The notes under the pieces: generated by a model
What the model saw: the letters and a program-made list of their open reading frames with translations, nothing else
What the model was told of the DNA's origin: nothing
The model's database searches: none
Program-made: the position numbers and the translations under genes
Shown here: one piece after another, positions 10,958 to 21,136 of the stretch
Layout: each line of letters opens with the position of its first letter
Numbering within the stretch: the first letter of the stretch is position 1
NCBI GenBank assembly: GCA_933210815.1
Contig: OW119924.1
Coordinates: 13,563,926 to 13,627,925 of the forward strand
Source: Meta bourneti
Taxonomy: Eukaryota; Arthropoda; Arachnida; Araneae; Tetragnathidae
DNA length: 64,000 nucleotides
Reading direction: 5' to 3'

Positions 10958-13900
10958 TTAACACAAAACTTGATTATACACAACATTTTTAGTTTCACCT
11001 CCGGGAGCAAGAATAAATAAATTCTTGGGTGAACCCACCCTCGAGCAACCAACATAAAGTTGTCCGTGGGAGAAACACGGCGATCTCAAATCCACTCCGC
11101 AGTACTTGATAGACTGCCCCTGCGACTTGTTGATCGTGATCGAGAACGCAAGTCTTACTGGAAACTGCAATCTCTTAAAGTCGAAAGGGAGATCCGTCGG
11201 AATGAGTGGTATCCGTGGGATAAAAACTGTTGCACCCTCTCCCTTTCCTGTCAAGATAGTCGCTTCCATTACATTGCCCAGCAGCTTCTTGACACACAGC
11301 CTCGTGCCGTTGCAAAGTTTTGGCGGGTCGAGGTTCCGCAGTAAAATAACCGGAGATCCCACTTTAAGTAAAAGACGATGTGGTGGCAATCCAGCCGGAT
11401 CAAGCGAGTTCAGGAACTCTGGCGGGAAATTGACGACCTCATCGGCATCTACTACGGTATCGATGGACTTGTATTCAGTGACCACGCCTGGTAACATGAC
11501 AAGTATTTGATTGTTTATGTCGTGGACGTCTTCATTTTTAGCAGAAAGAATGGCCCTCTCTCGCAACCAGTTCAAATCGTGATAGTTTTGGGAAACAGAC
11601 GGATAGACTGCATCTATCAGCTCTGAGACGGACGACACCAGATTACAAAAATCGGATGGGAATTTAATCTTGCCAGAAGACTCGACTGCCAATCTGCCTT
11701 CTCCGATCTCCAGGAGTTTGTCTGAGAAAATTTGAGCACTCTCATCCCCCAGATGTACTCTCATGTTTTGCTTCAAAGTTATCTTTCGCACATGTCTCCA
11801 CAAAAACGAATGTTTCAAACATGCATGGATCTCATCGGCCGGCGTCGACTTCGGGATGACGGGCTGAGTTTGACGAAAGTCTCCACAGAGGAGTACCAGA
11901 GCTCCTCCCATCAGATTGTCGTTTCCTCTCAGATCTCTCAGAGTGACGTCGAGGGCCTCGAGAGCTTTCTTGTGAGCCATGGTGCATTCGTCCCACACGA
12001 TTAATTTGCAAGTCTCGAGCACCTGCGCCCGACCACTTGCCTTGCTAATGTTGCAGGTAGGATTTTCCTGCCTGGCGATGTCAAGTGGCAACTTAAGTGC
12101 AGAATGGGCCGTCCTCCCTCCTTCCATTAACGTCGCCGCAATTCCCGAAGAGGCGATGGCAAGAGCAACTTCTCCCCGAGTCCTGATTTCGGCCAGTACT
12201 ATATAAATCAAGAATGTTTTCCCTGTGCCCCCAGAAGCATCAAGAAAAATGATACCACCTTGTTGTTTGGCTGCCTGATCCATGATAATTTGGTATGCGT
12301 TTTTCTGATCTCGATTCAGAAGTGGCTTCTTGTCCGCGACGTATGCACTCAGCTCTTCGACGTCGTAGTTCGTTTCTCGCACGTAATCCGCGCGAAGTAC
12401 GTCTCGTCGATCTCTTACTGGTGCAGGCAGGCCCAATTGCAGTAATGTTTTATTTGTCATGGCCACACATTTGTCCTCAAGAATAACCAAAGCCTCGTTG
12501 AAAATGTCCGGACCAAACGCGATTTCTAATGTCGGGGTTTCCCTCCGAACTTTGGCGAGTATATCCTCACTCAGGGCCTCCTTATACTTTTCCCATAAAG
12601 TGTTTGGATTCGATGGACTGCATGTAGTCAATATTATAGCAAACAGGTTTCTGATTTGCTCTGGTAGGGAGATCAATTCGGCTTCTCGCAACGTGTCATC
12701 CCAGTGTTGGTCTCCTTCCAGCAAACCCAACTTCTGACAGGCCTCTCTAAATGTCTGGCATACTTCGTCGTTTACCGTTCTCATCTCTGCGAAAGATCTA
12801 GGTCCTCGTACCGAGTGAAGAAGCATCCTAAGGAAATAGCATTCGGCGTTGTTGGGGTGAACAGTGTACACTCGACCCAAGGCGTCACTCGCGACTGCAT
12901 CATGTCCAGGGACGGGCTGGCCAACTTTTCTCCTACAGAAAATTTTCCTCGACGCATTCCACGTGTAATATCGAGGTATCTCAGGATACAACAAAGTCCT
13001 CGCAAAAGGATCCTGCTGACACAGTTGAAAGAATGCCGTCAAAGTCGTGTTTGGTGGCTGATCAATCACTCTAGGGGCGCTCTCTGTTGTGAAATAAACT
13101 CTCTGACCATTTTCTAAATGGACGCTGAGGTGAACAACAGTAGGGTGTCTTTCGTGAATCGAAAAACCCAGTATTCGCCAAACTGCCTCGTTACTGCTGA
13201 GGTATCTTCCCAATTGATACCGCGTCACTTCATCGTTCGATCTCCCGTCGCCGATACCGAAAACAGCCATATCACTACCTTTGTTGACATACTTGCACAC
13301 ATATTTAATCGATTTCACACTGTTGCAGTACTCCACGTTGATGTGTGCCCGAAACATTTTCGACAGCAGCGGCGAAAAGGGCACAACCCACCTATTGTCG
13401 ATTTCTATTTCCGTGTTGCTGCGTATCGTTAGTTTCGCCGTGAACCCTCCATCTTCCGGAGCCCGCCGTCTGTACAGGGGATTGCCGTCATTTCCGGTTT
13501 GTGTCTCTTTAATCAATTTTCTAGGGTATTTCTTGGTACACTTTCCGTCCTTCATACACGGAGAGATGGGATTGAGATTTCCACACGGTCCGTGGATCAT
13601 GTTTTTCGTTACCACTTCAAAAAGTTCGGGATCTTGTTCCGGGTCTGGCAACTCGGCAGATATAACGTCATCGATTTGAGTGGGCTGAATTTTGTCCGCT
13701 AACCAGATCAAATTGTGCGAGTGTGGCAGCCCTCTTTTTTGCCATTCAATCGTATACATCCAGCATCTCGGCACTCCAAATACATGGCCCTTTGTTATAA
13801 CGTCAATCAGTTTCAACTGCTTCTGTTTAAATACTCTCGCAATCAAGTCGTGGCGCTCACTGGGTAATTGACCATTGGTAAGAACCTCCTTGATCTCCGT

Positions 13901-15703
13901 CCAAGTGGGATCGCAGGTGAAGGTGATAAATAAGTCTGGTCTCCCGTACGTCCTCACGTACGTCATAGCATCTTGAGTGTATTCGTGCATGTGTCTGGGA
14001 CTGCCTGTAAATGTAGCTGGTAGTATGACTAAGGCACCGAGGTTTTCAACGTTCCCGTCATTTGCCACAGCATCTCTCAGGTGAATATATTCGTCAACTC
14101 TCAGTTTACGTTGATTTAGACGAATGTAAAGGAGACGTTCACTCTCGACTTTAGCGTACATATCGACGATGAACTGATGAAACAATTGCCTGCAGTTCAA
14201 TACGTGGTTCTGCTCAGTATCTCGAACCATTAATCTGTACGCATAGAAATCCATCGCTGAAACTTTCTTGCTCGTTGTTTCACCTGTTCTTGGGTTGATC
14301 TGCCTCAGATTAAATTGATATCCATCTTCACCATGGGGGAATATTACTGGGTACTGCAGAGCATCGTAAGATCGATGTGTTTCCGAAATACGCTGCAATG
14401 ATTCACCTCGTCGTTGAATAACGATATCCCGTTGATGAAACTCATCTCCTGATATAACCACCGCGACTTCATCTGCTTGAGGAGAGTTAAAGCGCCGCTC
14501 GTGTTCGCCTGCTGGTCTTCGGTCTGCTCTTATGACTACTTTATATTCATCTGTTGGCATATGTTCCAATGCTGTTTCAAACGTTTTAATAAGATTATTG
14601 TGCTCATGAAACATCCTCTGTAAGTTTAACACAATCTGACGTCTTGTTCCCGAGATGTAGGCGCACCTCTGATCAGTTTCCATTTGTTCGTTTTGAATAA
14701 AATATAGTTGTAGAAATTTTGGTGGTTGATCTGGCAGCGGAAGCAACGATCCCGCTCTATGGTAAACTTGCCTTTGCACCTTGAATGTCGACGGAAATCC
14801 GGGCTGTCCAACAACTGATGTGGCGCCGAATGATGTCATTTGGAAACATGAGTTGTATTTTCTGATGTTACTTAGAAAATGCTTCGACTCTGACGTATCT
14901 CCTGATGTGTAAGTCAAAAGGTCTTCTGGTGGTGGTTCCAGTTGGCAAAGTTTAACTTTTCCATTTTTGCAGCAAATACCAGTAGACTCTGATTTAAACT
15001 TTTTGGCTTGACAGTAAGTACAAACCATTTCCATTTTCCCGATCGTAACACTTGCATGCATCGAGTAGTCTTTATGTGAATCGTAGTGAAATCCTTCCAA
15101 TGCTAAGCTAAAATGGTTCGCAGTCCGTGATCGTTTGGCTCTATCTCTCTTATCCTGTAGTCGGGCCTCTCGCTGCTGTGCCGTCTCTGTTGCTCTAGAT
15201 GTAGTAGCTCTATCTCTCTTATCCTGTAGTCGGACCTCACGCTGCTGTGCCGTCTCTGTTGCTCTAGATGTAGTAGCTCTATCTCTCTTATCCTGTAGTC
15301 GGGCCTCTCGCTGCTGTGCCGTCTCTGTTGCTCTAGATGTAGTAGCTCTATCTCTCTTATCCTGTAGTCGGGCCTCACGCTGCTGTGCCGTCTCTGTTGC
15401 TCTAGATGTAGTAGCTGTCTCTTTCATATCCTGTAGTCGGGCCTCACGCTGCTGTGCCGTCTCTGTTGCTCTAGATGTAGTAGCTCTATCTCTCTTATCC
15501 TGTAGTCGGGCCTCTCGCTGCTGTGCCGTCTCTGTTGCTCTAGATGTAGTAGCTCTATCTCTCTTATCCTGTAGTCGGGCCTCACGCTGCTGTGCCGTCT
15601 CTGTTGCTCTAGATGTAGTAGCTCTATCTCTCTTATCCTGTAGTAGGGTCTCACGCTGCTGTGCCGTCTTTGTTGCTCTAGATGTAGTAGCTCTCTCTCT
15701 CAC
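10958..15703 (-). CDS. Helitron Rep/helicase protein, open for about 1580 codons
   Basis: One frame stays open from 15703 to 10958. Numbering from 15703, residues about 4-187 are eight copies of a 23-residue Arg/Gln/Ala repeat. A Cys-rich segment with CTYCQAK follows. The HUH Rep domain has GRPDLFITFTCDP near 586, the metal-binding HSH at 661-663 in QKRGLPHSHNLIWL, and the tyrosine segment YVCKYVNKG near 800. The C-terminal SF1/Pif1-like helicase has Walker A GGTGKT near 1158, Walker B WDEC near 1238, GDFRQTQPV, KQNMR, INKSQGQS and LYVGCSR near 1559. These activities nick, copy and insert DNA by rolling circle. The frame has no ATG at its start: 15703 is GTG, with a TAG seven codons upstream. 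The ATG at 15755 (MSVVKKLPRRG) is in another frame and would join if a GA run at about 15690-15700 were two bases shorter. All catalytic motifs are present, but expression would need that slip, a start inside the repeats (a Met occurs in copy 4), or another start. Confidence 0.92.
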   Translation of the reverse strand: MRERATTSRATKTAQQRETLLQDKRDRATTSRATETAQQREARLQDKRDRATTSRATETAQQREARLQDKRDRATTSRATETAQQREARLQDMKETATTSRATETAQQREARLQDKRDRATTSRATETAQQREARLQDKRDRATTSRATETAQQREVRLQDKRDRATTSRATETAQQREARLQDKRDRAKRSRTANHFSLALEGFHYDSHKDYSMHASVTIGKMEMVCTYCQAKKFKSESTGICCKNGKVKLCQLEPPPEDLLTYTSGDTSESKHFLSNIRKYNSCFQMTSFGATSVVGQPGFPSTFKVQRQVYHRAGSLLPLPDQPPKFLQLYFIQNEQMETDQRCAYISGTRRQIVLNLQRMFHEHNNLIKTFETALEHMPTDEYKVVIRADRRPAGEHERRFNSPQADEVAVVISGDEFHQRDIVIQRRGESLQRISETHRSYDALQYPVIFPHGEDGYQFNLRQINPRTGETTSKKVSAMDFYAYRLMVRDTEQNHVLNCRQLFHQFIVDMYAKVESERLLYIRLNQRKLRVDEYIHLRDAVANDGNVENLGALVILPATFTGSPRHMHEYTQDAMTYVRTYGRPDLFITFTCDPTWTEIKEVLTNGQLPSERHDLIARVFKQKQLKLIDVITKGHVFGVPRCWMYTIEWQKRGLPHSHNLIWLADKIQPTQIDDVISAELPDPEQDPELFEVVTKNMIHGPCGNLNPISPCMKDGKCTKKYPRKLIKETQTGNDGNPLYRRRAPEDGGFTAKLTIRSNTEIEIDNRWVVPFSPLLSKMFRAHINVEYCNSVKSIKYVCKYVNKGSDMAVFGIGDGRSNDEVTRYQLGRYLSSNEAVWRILGFSIHERHPTVVHLSVHLENGQRVYFTTESAPRVIDQPPNTTLTAFFQLCQQDPFARTLLYPEIPRYYTWNASRKIFCRRKVGQPVPGHDAVASDALGRVYTVHPNNAECYFLRMLLHSVRGPRSFAEMRTVNDEVCQTFREACQKLGLLEGDQHWDDTLREAELISLPEQIRNLFAIILTTCSPSNPNTLWEKYKEALSEDILAKVRRETPTLEIAFGPDIFNEALVILEDKCVAMTNKTLLQLGLPAPVRDRRDVLRADYVRETNYDVEELSAYVADKKPLLNRDQKNAYQIIMDQAAKQQGGIIFLDASGGTGKTFLIYIVLAEIRTRGEVALAIASSGIAATLMEGGRTAHSALKLPLDIARQENPTCNISKASGRAQVLETCKLIVWDECTMAHKKALEALDVTLRDLRGNDNLMGGALVLLCGDFRQTQPVIPKSTPADEIHACLKHSFLWRHVRKITLKQNMRVHLGDESAQIFSDKLLEIGEGRLAVESSGKIKFPSDFCNLVSSVSELIDAVYPSVSQNYHDLNWLRERAILSAKNEDVHDINNQILVMLPGVVTEYKSIDTVVDADEVVNFPPEFLNSLDPAGLPPHRLLLKVGSPVILLRNLDPPKLCNGTRLCVKKLLGNVMEATILTGKGEGATVFIPRIPLIPTDLPFDFKRLQFPVRLAFSITINKSQGQSIKYCGVDLRSPCFSHGQLYVGCSRVGSPKNLFILAPGGETKNVVYNQVLC
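15135..15700 (-). repeat. 69-bp coding minisatellite in the Helitron gene
   Basis: Eight nearly identical 69-bp units, a multiple of three, encode ATTSRATETAQQREARLQDK and similar. Units differ by a few bases (for example Ala/Val/Thr at one site and KRD versus MKE). The array is open in more than one frame, which creates long spurious plus-strand and minus-strand frames across it. The high unit identity suggests recent expansion or gene-conversion-like homogenisation. Confidence 0.9.
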
Positions 15704-15819
15704 GCAATCGCAAGGCTTCTATTCCTCTCCTCGGAAGTTTCTTGACTACGCTCATTTTTCATCATCTTAGCCGTTGACTGCACTTGGCCGATTGCCTTCC
15801 GCTACCTTGGAGGCATTGC

Positions 15820-16340
15820 TACAGCAAAGAAATCTGTAAAAGAATACAAAAAGCTATTTCATAAAATAAGCAAAAGGCACACTCTCACTGAGCAATGAAA
15901 TCTATTATAGAATACAAAGAAAAGCTATTTCATAAAATTAGCAAAAGGCACACTCTCACAGAGCAGTGAAATCTGTCATTAAAAAGTTATTTCATAAAAT
16001 AAGCAAAAGGCACACTCACTGAACAATGAAATCGATTATAGAATACAATAAAAAGCTAATATAAACTGAATGGTAAAACAAATTTAAAATTGTGAAGTAC
16101 TTACATCAGTTTAGGAATATCAAACTTTTAACACAAATAAAAAAAAATTAATGCCTTACTTAAAAGCTGTCAATCAAAATACTCAAACACAGAATTCTAA
16201 ATCATGCTAAAAATAAACTTTTATTCTGGTGTAAAAAAAGCATTAATTCTGATCCCATTAAACTTATTTAAAAAATTAAGCAAAAGGCACATCTCACTGA
16301 GCAATGAAATCTATTATAGAATACAATAAAAAGCTAAAAT
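15820..16340. repeat. About 70-bp tandem repeat in Helitron 5' region
   Basis: Units contain AGCTATTTCATAAAATAAGC, AAAAGGCACACTCTCACTGAG and CAATGAAATCTATTATAGAA. Copies begin near 15846, 15925 and 15987, with partial copies near 16035 and 16270-16330. They lie upstream of the Rep/helicase frame, in its probable promoter or 5' untranslated region. Confidence 0.75.
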
Positions 16341-17823
16341 TAACGAAAAACGAATTTAAAATTATGTAGTACTTACATCCGTTTAGAAATATAAATCCAA
16401 AATGTACACTATCACTGTCGCGAATAAAGTAGGAAACACTTATACAATCAAAAGAGCGAAATAAAACTGCCAGATTCACTGAAAGATGATAATCTGGAAG
16501 ACTTACCGAGTTAGCTTCCTTTAAATACGACCAGCTAAGAATCGAGTGGGTGCTGGAATGTTCTCCACCATGAGTCCAATTAAGTTTCCGTTTCCCCAAC
16601 TTTCTAGAAAGTTCTACAAAGTTTTATAAAAAAAGTAAACATTAATTCTGGTGCTGCCAGATACCGAGTAGCAAAATTACGCTTTTATGATCAATGAGTT
16701 TTTCGTTTGTGCTTTTCGGAATAACGGTGCTTGGTTTAGAAATAAATATAATCGGTGTAGACAAATTAAACTGAATAGATAAAAATTTTTCAAAAAGCAG
16801 AAGGTCGATTTTACAGAATTTTTCAGAAAGAAAATCACTGCTTTCAACGGAGGATTCACATGTATCTATTCCGGACATTTTAAAATAAGTTACACGCCTT
16901 ACCTAAAAAGCCTCGTGAAACAGAATTCTACAAATCATTACGTATTCAATAAATTATTTAAGGAATGTTGGTCGAAATATACACCAACTTTCCTTGAAAA
17001 TAATCCTTGAACTCCCGAAAACCTTTCCTTGAATTTCCTTGCAAACATAAATATTTTAAAATATTCTTTCCCCCTTCATCAATAAAATATCTATAATTTA
17101 TTTACATCATGGGAAGAACTAAAAAGTCAGTTCAAACATAAATACTGTAATTTAATTTGTTTCGGAAAAAATTGTTTTTCGATCAACACTGGTAAAGCAA
17201 CCATCGCTGCCTAAAGCAATCAATCTATGCTCAATGTTATTTCTATTGCGATTTCGAATAGTTTTTAGCCCCCAGGGCCAATAGAACGGGGGTTAAGAGT
17301 TAGCCTATGCTGACCGCAGTGTTCTAAATTATAAGTGTACCAAATTTGGTGTGGATTGGTCAAACGGTGTAGATTTGTATAGAAAATATACCCCCCCACA
17401 CACATACACACATCCTATTTTATATATATAGATTATTCGAAAAAATGTATTCTCAGTTTCTAAATTTAGCTCACCCCGTCTAGGTTAACTTTCATTAACG
17501 AATTTTTCTACTTTCATATTCTTTTAACGTTATCTCCCTGTTTGGCTTCCATTTCAAATATAATATTTAAATTTTCCCCGCTTTCATTCGCTTCATCTGT
17601 TTACCGCCCGCTTGGCAAAATGCCAGATGTGGTTTCTCGCCAACGTTGGCTCACTTTTACTCTTGTTTTGGCAGTTAGTTAAAAATAATTTAAAAATAGA
17701 ATCCAAAATACTCAATATACATTATTGTTGTATACATTTTATTGTAAGCGGGGGGGCGCTATGAAAATTATGATTGAAGGCTGGGCCGCGAATACTGAAA
17801 GGTTGAGAAACGCTGCCTTATAA

Positions 17824-17956
17824 TATATATATATATATATATTATAAGGCATATTATATGTATATATATATATATATATTATAAGGCATATTATATGTAT
17901 ATATATATATATATATTATAAGGCATATTATATATATATATATATTATAAGGCATA

Positions 17957-18000
<44 letters not shown>
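17824..18000. repeat. TA-rich array with TTATAAGGC units
   Basis: Four blocks of (TA)n are separated by ATTATAAGGCATATTATATG. The first block with the hAT flank (17815-17850) is a perfect 36-bp palindrome that contains the hAT target CCTTATAA. The hAT therefore inserted at the base of a potential cruciform. Confidence 0.85.
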
Positions 18001-18002
<2 letters not shown>

Positions 18003-18568
18003 GGTGCAACGCAAAGTCCCTACCCGGCCTTTATTTTCGCAACCGTTGGTCGTAAGCATATACTTCCAATTACAAAAATGTTTCAAATGAGGTAAACATT
18101 CATGTTATGACATTTTGAAATTTAAAAAACCAATTTTGTAAAAATTACAAAATCTGACTTTTTATACAGTCCCCCGTTCCTTATAGTGATATTTAGTAAA
18201 AGTTTACGCTCATCCTAACAAACGTAACACAAAAAGTTTCACTTCTGTGTGACAAAAATTGACCGAGATATTTAATTTCAAAGTTTGGGATTTTTTCAGA
18301 TTTGTTTTGCCTTCATTGAGGGGTCGGTTAAAATATAAATTAGAATAATTCGAGATTGAAATCAGGGTGCAACACCCCTTTTACGGCGAAAGGGGGGTTC
18401 CCGACCATAAACGATGGGTGCATGTATAGTAAAGTGGACATTCCCAATTCAATGAAAGTGGTCGCAGCGCCCTTCTACATCCTGCAATCTTTGCATGACT
18501 TCCAACCAGTTTTAACCACCCGTTCAATGGTATGTTTCAAGGATTCTTTCGAGAACTAGGTGTGGCTA
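18001..18568. other. Unassigned DNA with two CAGGGTGCAAC motifs
   Basis: CAGGGTGCAACGC at 18000 and CAGGGTGCAACACC at 18363 are in the same orientation, so they are not inverted ends of one element. No coding domain is seen. Confidence 0.45.
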
Positions 18569-18774
18569 TTAACCCTTATGCTGGTTGCCTCGACGAGAAA
18601 AGAATAGAAAAATACTGATCAGATATTGATGGACGAGATATCTCGTCGTTAGAAGAAAACGATCAGGTCCTGATCTCGTCATAAAAGATCGGCAATATCT
18701 TGATGACGAGATATCTCGTCATTAGTACAATTAATCAGATCGTGATATCTCTTCAAAACCACTTGGAGGGTTAA
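18569..18774 (-). repeat. Pal43 mini-element, complete
   Basis: TTAA at both ends (18569-18572 and 18771-18774), with the left end mutated to CCCTTATGCTGGTTG and the right end CCACTTGGAGGG. It carries two exact 16-bp palindromes (18632-18647 and 18705-18720). Confidence 0.88.
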
Positions 18775-19379
18775 GCCATTAAATGTGACGTAAGCTAAAA
18801 GCAAACTTATACTACTCAGAAATCTTTATTTTACCATAAGATCTTATGTTTCACTACAAATACTATTAGGCTTGCCAAAAGGAAACCCCTAAAATAACGT
18901 ACCAATCCCAAAACTAGACGAAGAGTTATGTGTACGGTTACATGAAAAGAATGCAGAAATGTAATACAGTAAAGTTACATACAACGAAAGATTAAAAAGG
19001 AATATAAACTGATACAGTGAAAAATGAACATCTGAGTCACATTAAAAGGCACAGTTATTTAATAAACAGAAAACCATGCGTGCCTTTTGTTGAACCAGGG
19101 TTGTTTGTATGTTACAATGCTATTTTTATAACTGATATAATAAAAAATCACCAGCTGTAAAAGAGTTATACCGTGAAGAACATGCACAAATCGGCATTTC
19201 CGAAAATTGAAAAGCCGCTTAGTGCAAAGGAAAATGAACCCATTAAAAATATGGTAAACAAGTTATCGGAAAAAGGCGTTTTTAGTCACAAATTGAAAAA
19301 GTTCCACTTACAAAAATTTGCATTTTTGTAAAATGCAAATACTATTTTTATCAATTTTGTCCACTAGAGCGAATTTCGG
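18775..19379. other. AT-rich DNA, nothing recognised
   Basis: No repeat ends or coding domain found. Confidence 0.55.
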
Positions 19380-19597
19380 TTAACCCTCCAAGAGGTTTCG
19401 ACGAGGTATCTCGTCCATCGAGATCTGACCAATTTTGCTAATGACGAGATATCTCGTCATTAAAATATTGCTGACTTTTTGATGACGACATCGAGATATG
19501 GTCAGTTTTTCTGATAACGAGATATCTCTTCCGCCAACACATGGTCAGATTTTCTGATGACGAGATATCTCGTCGAGACATCCTCCAGGAGGGTTAA
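19380..19597 (+). repeat. Pal43 mini-element, best complete copy
   Basis: Reference copy of the family. TTAA stands at both ends, followed inward by CCCTCC inverted termini (left CCCTCCAAGAGGTTTCGACG; right GAGACATCCTCCAGGAGGG). Inside are palindrome units at about 19400, 19443 (exact), 19515 and 19559 (exact), separated by a spacer of the type CATCAAGATCTGACCAATTT followed by TGCTAAT, giving a basic 43-bp period. It is 218 bp long and codes for nothing. TTAA duplications with CCC termini are typical of piggyBac-superfamily elements, so I infer a non-autonomous piggyBac-like MITE. No piggyBac transposase is seen in the window. Confidence 0.9.
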
Positions 19598-20396
19598 TAA
19601 TAACTACTTGTCAAACTTGTCAAATTCTTTCGTATAATAAAGGCACTAAATCCTTAGAGTGCTGAAATATAATAAGATTTACTTACAACGTATTTAACAA
19701 ATTAAAATGCAAGAAAAATTCTTAAGAGTGATATTAAAGAATAAGGTAGTTGGATTGTAAGCACCTGTGCGTTTTCATGTTGAGAGTATAAAAACAAAAT
19801 AGTGAGGCAGCATACCGATAGAAGAATAAAGAAAGCGAAGAAAGTAAATGCCCGTCAGTCTTGAATGCTTATAAATCATAGCTGTACTTGTCTTAAAACG
19901 ACGGAAACAAAAAGCAAGCAGAGTTGGTTTTGGCACAAAAAGAAACTAACCACTGTTTACAAACAAGACTGAACTAGAAAAAGTTAAAACTTCAGAAAAA
20001 CAGCAAGGAATTCGCCTCTATAAACACGAGCTCTTCATAAATATATGAGTACCTTTGCTAAGGAAAGTAAGGAGTGAAAATTAAATATGCATGGTTCAGA
20101 AAGAGGGAGAAAATAGTTTAGAAAAATTCAGCATTTCTTTCACGTTGAAAATGCTGCCTATCAAATATGTAGGGCCGTCTGGTTCAAATGCCAAACTTCG
20201 TAACTTTGGAACTGAAAATAATTCTACTCGTCAATGAAGTTTACCAGTCTTGAAGAGGTGCCATGCAATGCTGAAATATGGGAAATCCCCGTTTTTTCTG
20301 ATTACAGAAGAATTTAGTAATGTAAATTTTATTTAATTTGGCAACAAATTTTAATTACGTATGAGTGTTATACGCAGCATCTATGATATAAAAAAA
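19598..20396. other. AT-rich DNA, nothing recognised
   Basis: No repeat ends or coding domain found. Confidence 0.55.
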
Positions 20397-21000
20397 TTCA
20401 ATGGAAGATGTAAGCACCTTTTCGTATCTGGGAGCAACAATAAACAAAAATGGTGGTGCTGATGAAGATATTGATCGTAGAATTTCATAAGCTCGCAACT
20501 ATTTTAAGAATCTTAATAAATTATGGTAGCAACTAATATACATATAAAAACCGAATTAAATCTGTATAAATCACTAGTACTTTCAGTTCTCTTATACGGT
20601 TCTGAAACATGGAAAATTACCAAAACACAGAGCAATAAACTAAATGTTTTTCGAAATAAATGTTTAAGAATCATCTTAAAGATTTTTTGGTCATGCTACA
20701 TTTCATATGAAGAATTATTGAATAAATCAAAATTTAATGAAATAGGAAATGAGATTGAATTTAGACGTTGGAAGTTGACAGGACACATTTTAAGAATGAA
20801 CAGGGACAGTATTCCTAATATAGCATTGACCCCTGATGGAAAGAGAAAACGCGGACCTGGCGACGTGTGACGGAACAAGAGAATAGTGAGGCTGGATGGG
20901 CGAGTTGGTATGAAGCTAGACTTGCTACATCGGATAGGAAACTTTGGCGATCTAGATTGAAGGCCTTATGTGTCCCTAGGTACTAAAGAATTTATGACGA
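20397..21000 (+). pseudogene. LINE reverse transcriptase, C-terminal fragment
   Basis: From about 20406 the frame reads EDVSTFSYLGATINKNGG, the thumb-region motif of non-LTR reverse transcriptases, with an in-frame stop near 20490. The frame from 20523 continues with LVLSVLLYGSETWKITK and RRWKLTGHILRMNRDSIP, the conserved C-terminal block (normally W-GH--RM). A frameshift near 20865 leads to SDRKLWRSRLKALCVPRY and a stop, followed by a GATGAT-type tail near 20998. This is a 5'-truncated, dead LINE copy. Confidence 0.85.
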
Positions 21001-21136
21001 TGATGATATAAAAGAAACACTTATCCCAATATATTATTATTTTGTAAAATTTTATATTGCATTTCGCATTAAAATCCTTGAAATCTAGTGAAGCTTTCTA
21101 TTCACACTAATAAAAATGCATAGAGAAAAAGTTTTG

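Larger units (their letters stand above)
10056..17432 (-). mobile_element. Autonomous-type Helitron, full length
   Basis: On the minus strand the element begins TCTATATATATAAAATAGG (5' TC at 17432) and ends with a GC hairpin (CCCGAGCAACGCCGGG), a short spacer and CTAG at 10056-10059. The host base before the 5' end is A and after the 3' end is T, the normal Helitron A/T target. There are no inverted ends and no target duplication, as expected for rolling-circle insertion. The length is 7377 bp. It encodes one large Rep/helicase protein and has about 0.9 kb of non-coding DNA at the 3' side and 1.7 kb at the 5' side. It is nested in the hAT element. Confidence 0.93.
7685..17823 (-). mobile_element. 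hAT transposon (BED-finger type) with 8-bp target duplication
   Basis: The direct repeat CCTTATAA flanks the element at 7685-7692 and 17816-17823. The inverted ends are CAGCGATTCTCAACCTGTGG from 7693 and the complement CAGCGTTTCTCAACCTTTCA ending at 17815. An 8-bp duplication and CAG..TTCTCAACC ends fit the hAT superfamily, of the kind that gave rise to vertebrate ZBED5-like genes. The element spans 10.1 kb only because a 7.4 kb Helitron lies inside; without it the length is about 2.75 kb, normal for hAT. The transposase is on the minus strand. The right-hand target is a palindromic TA-rich repeat. Confidence 0.93.

Noticed and set aside
15135..15770. 211-codon plus-strand frame and several minus-strand frames over the Helitron minisatellite
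   Set aside because: A 69-bp repeat is open in several phases at once. Only the phase continuous with the Rep/helicase domains is kept.
18001..18375. Element bounded by CAGGGTGCAAC motifs
   Set aside because: The two motifs are in direct, not inverted, orientation and no target duplication is present.
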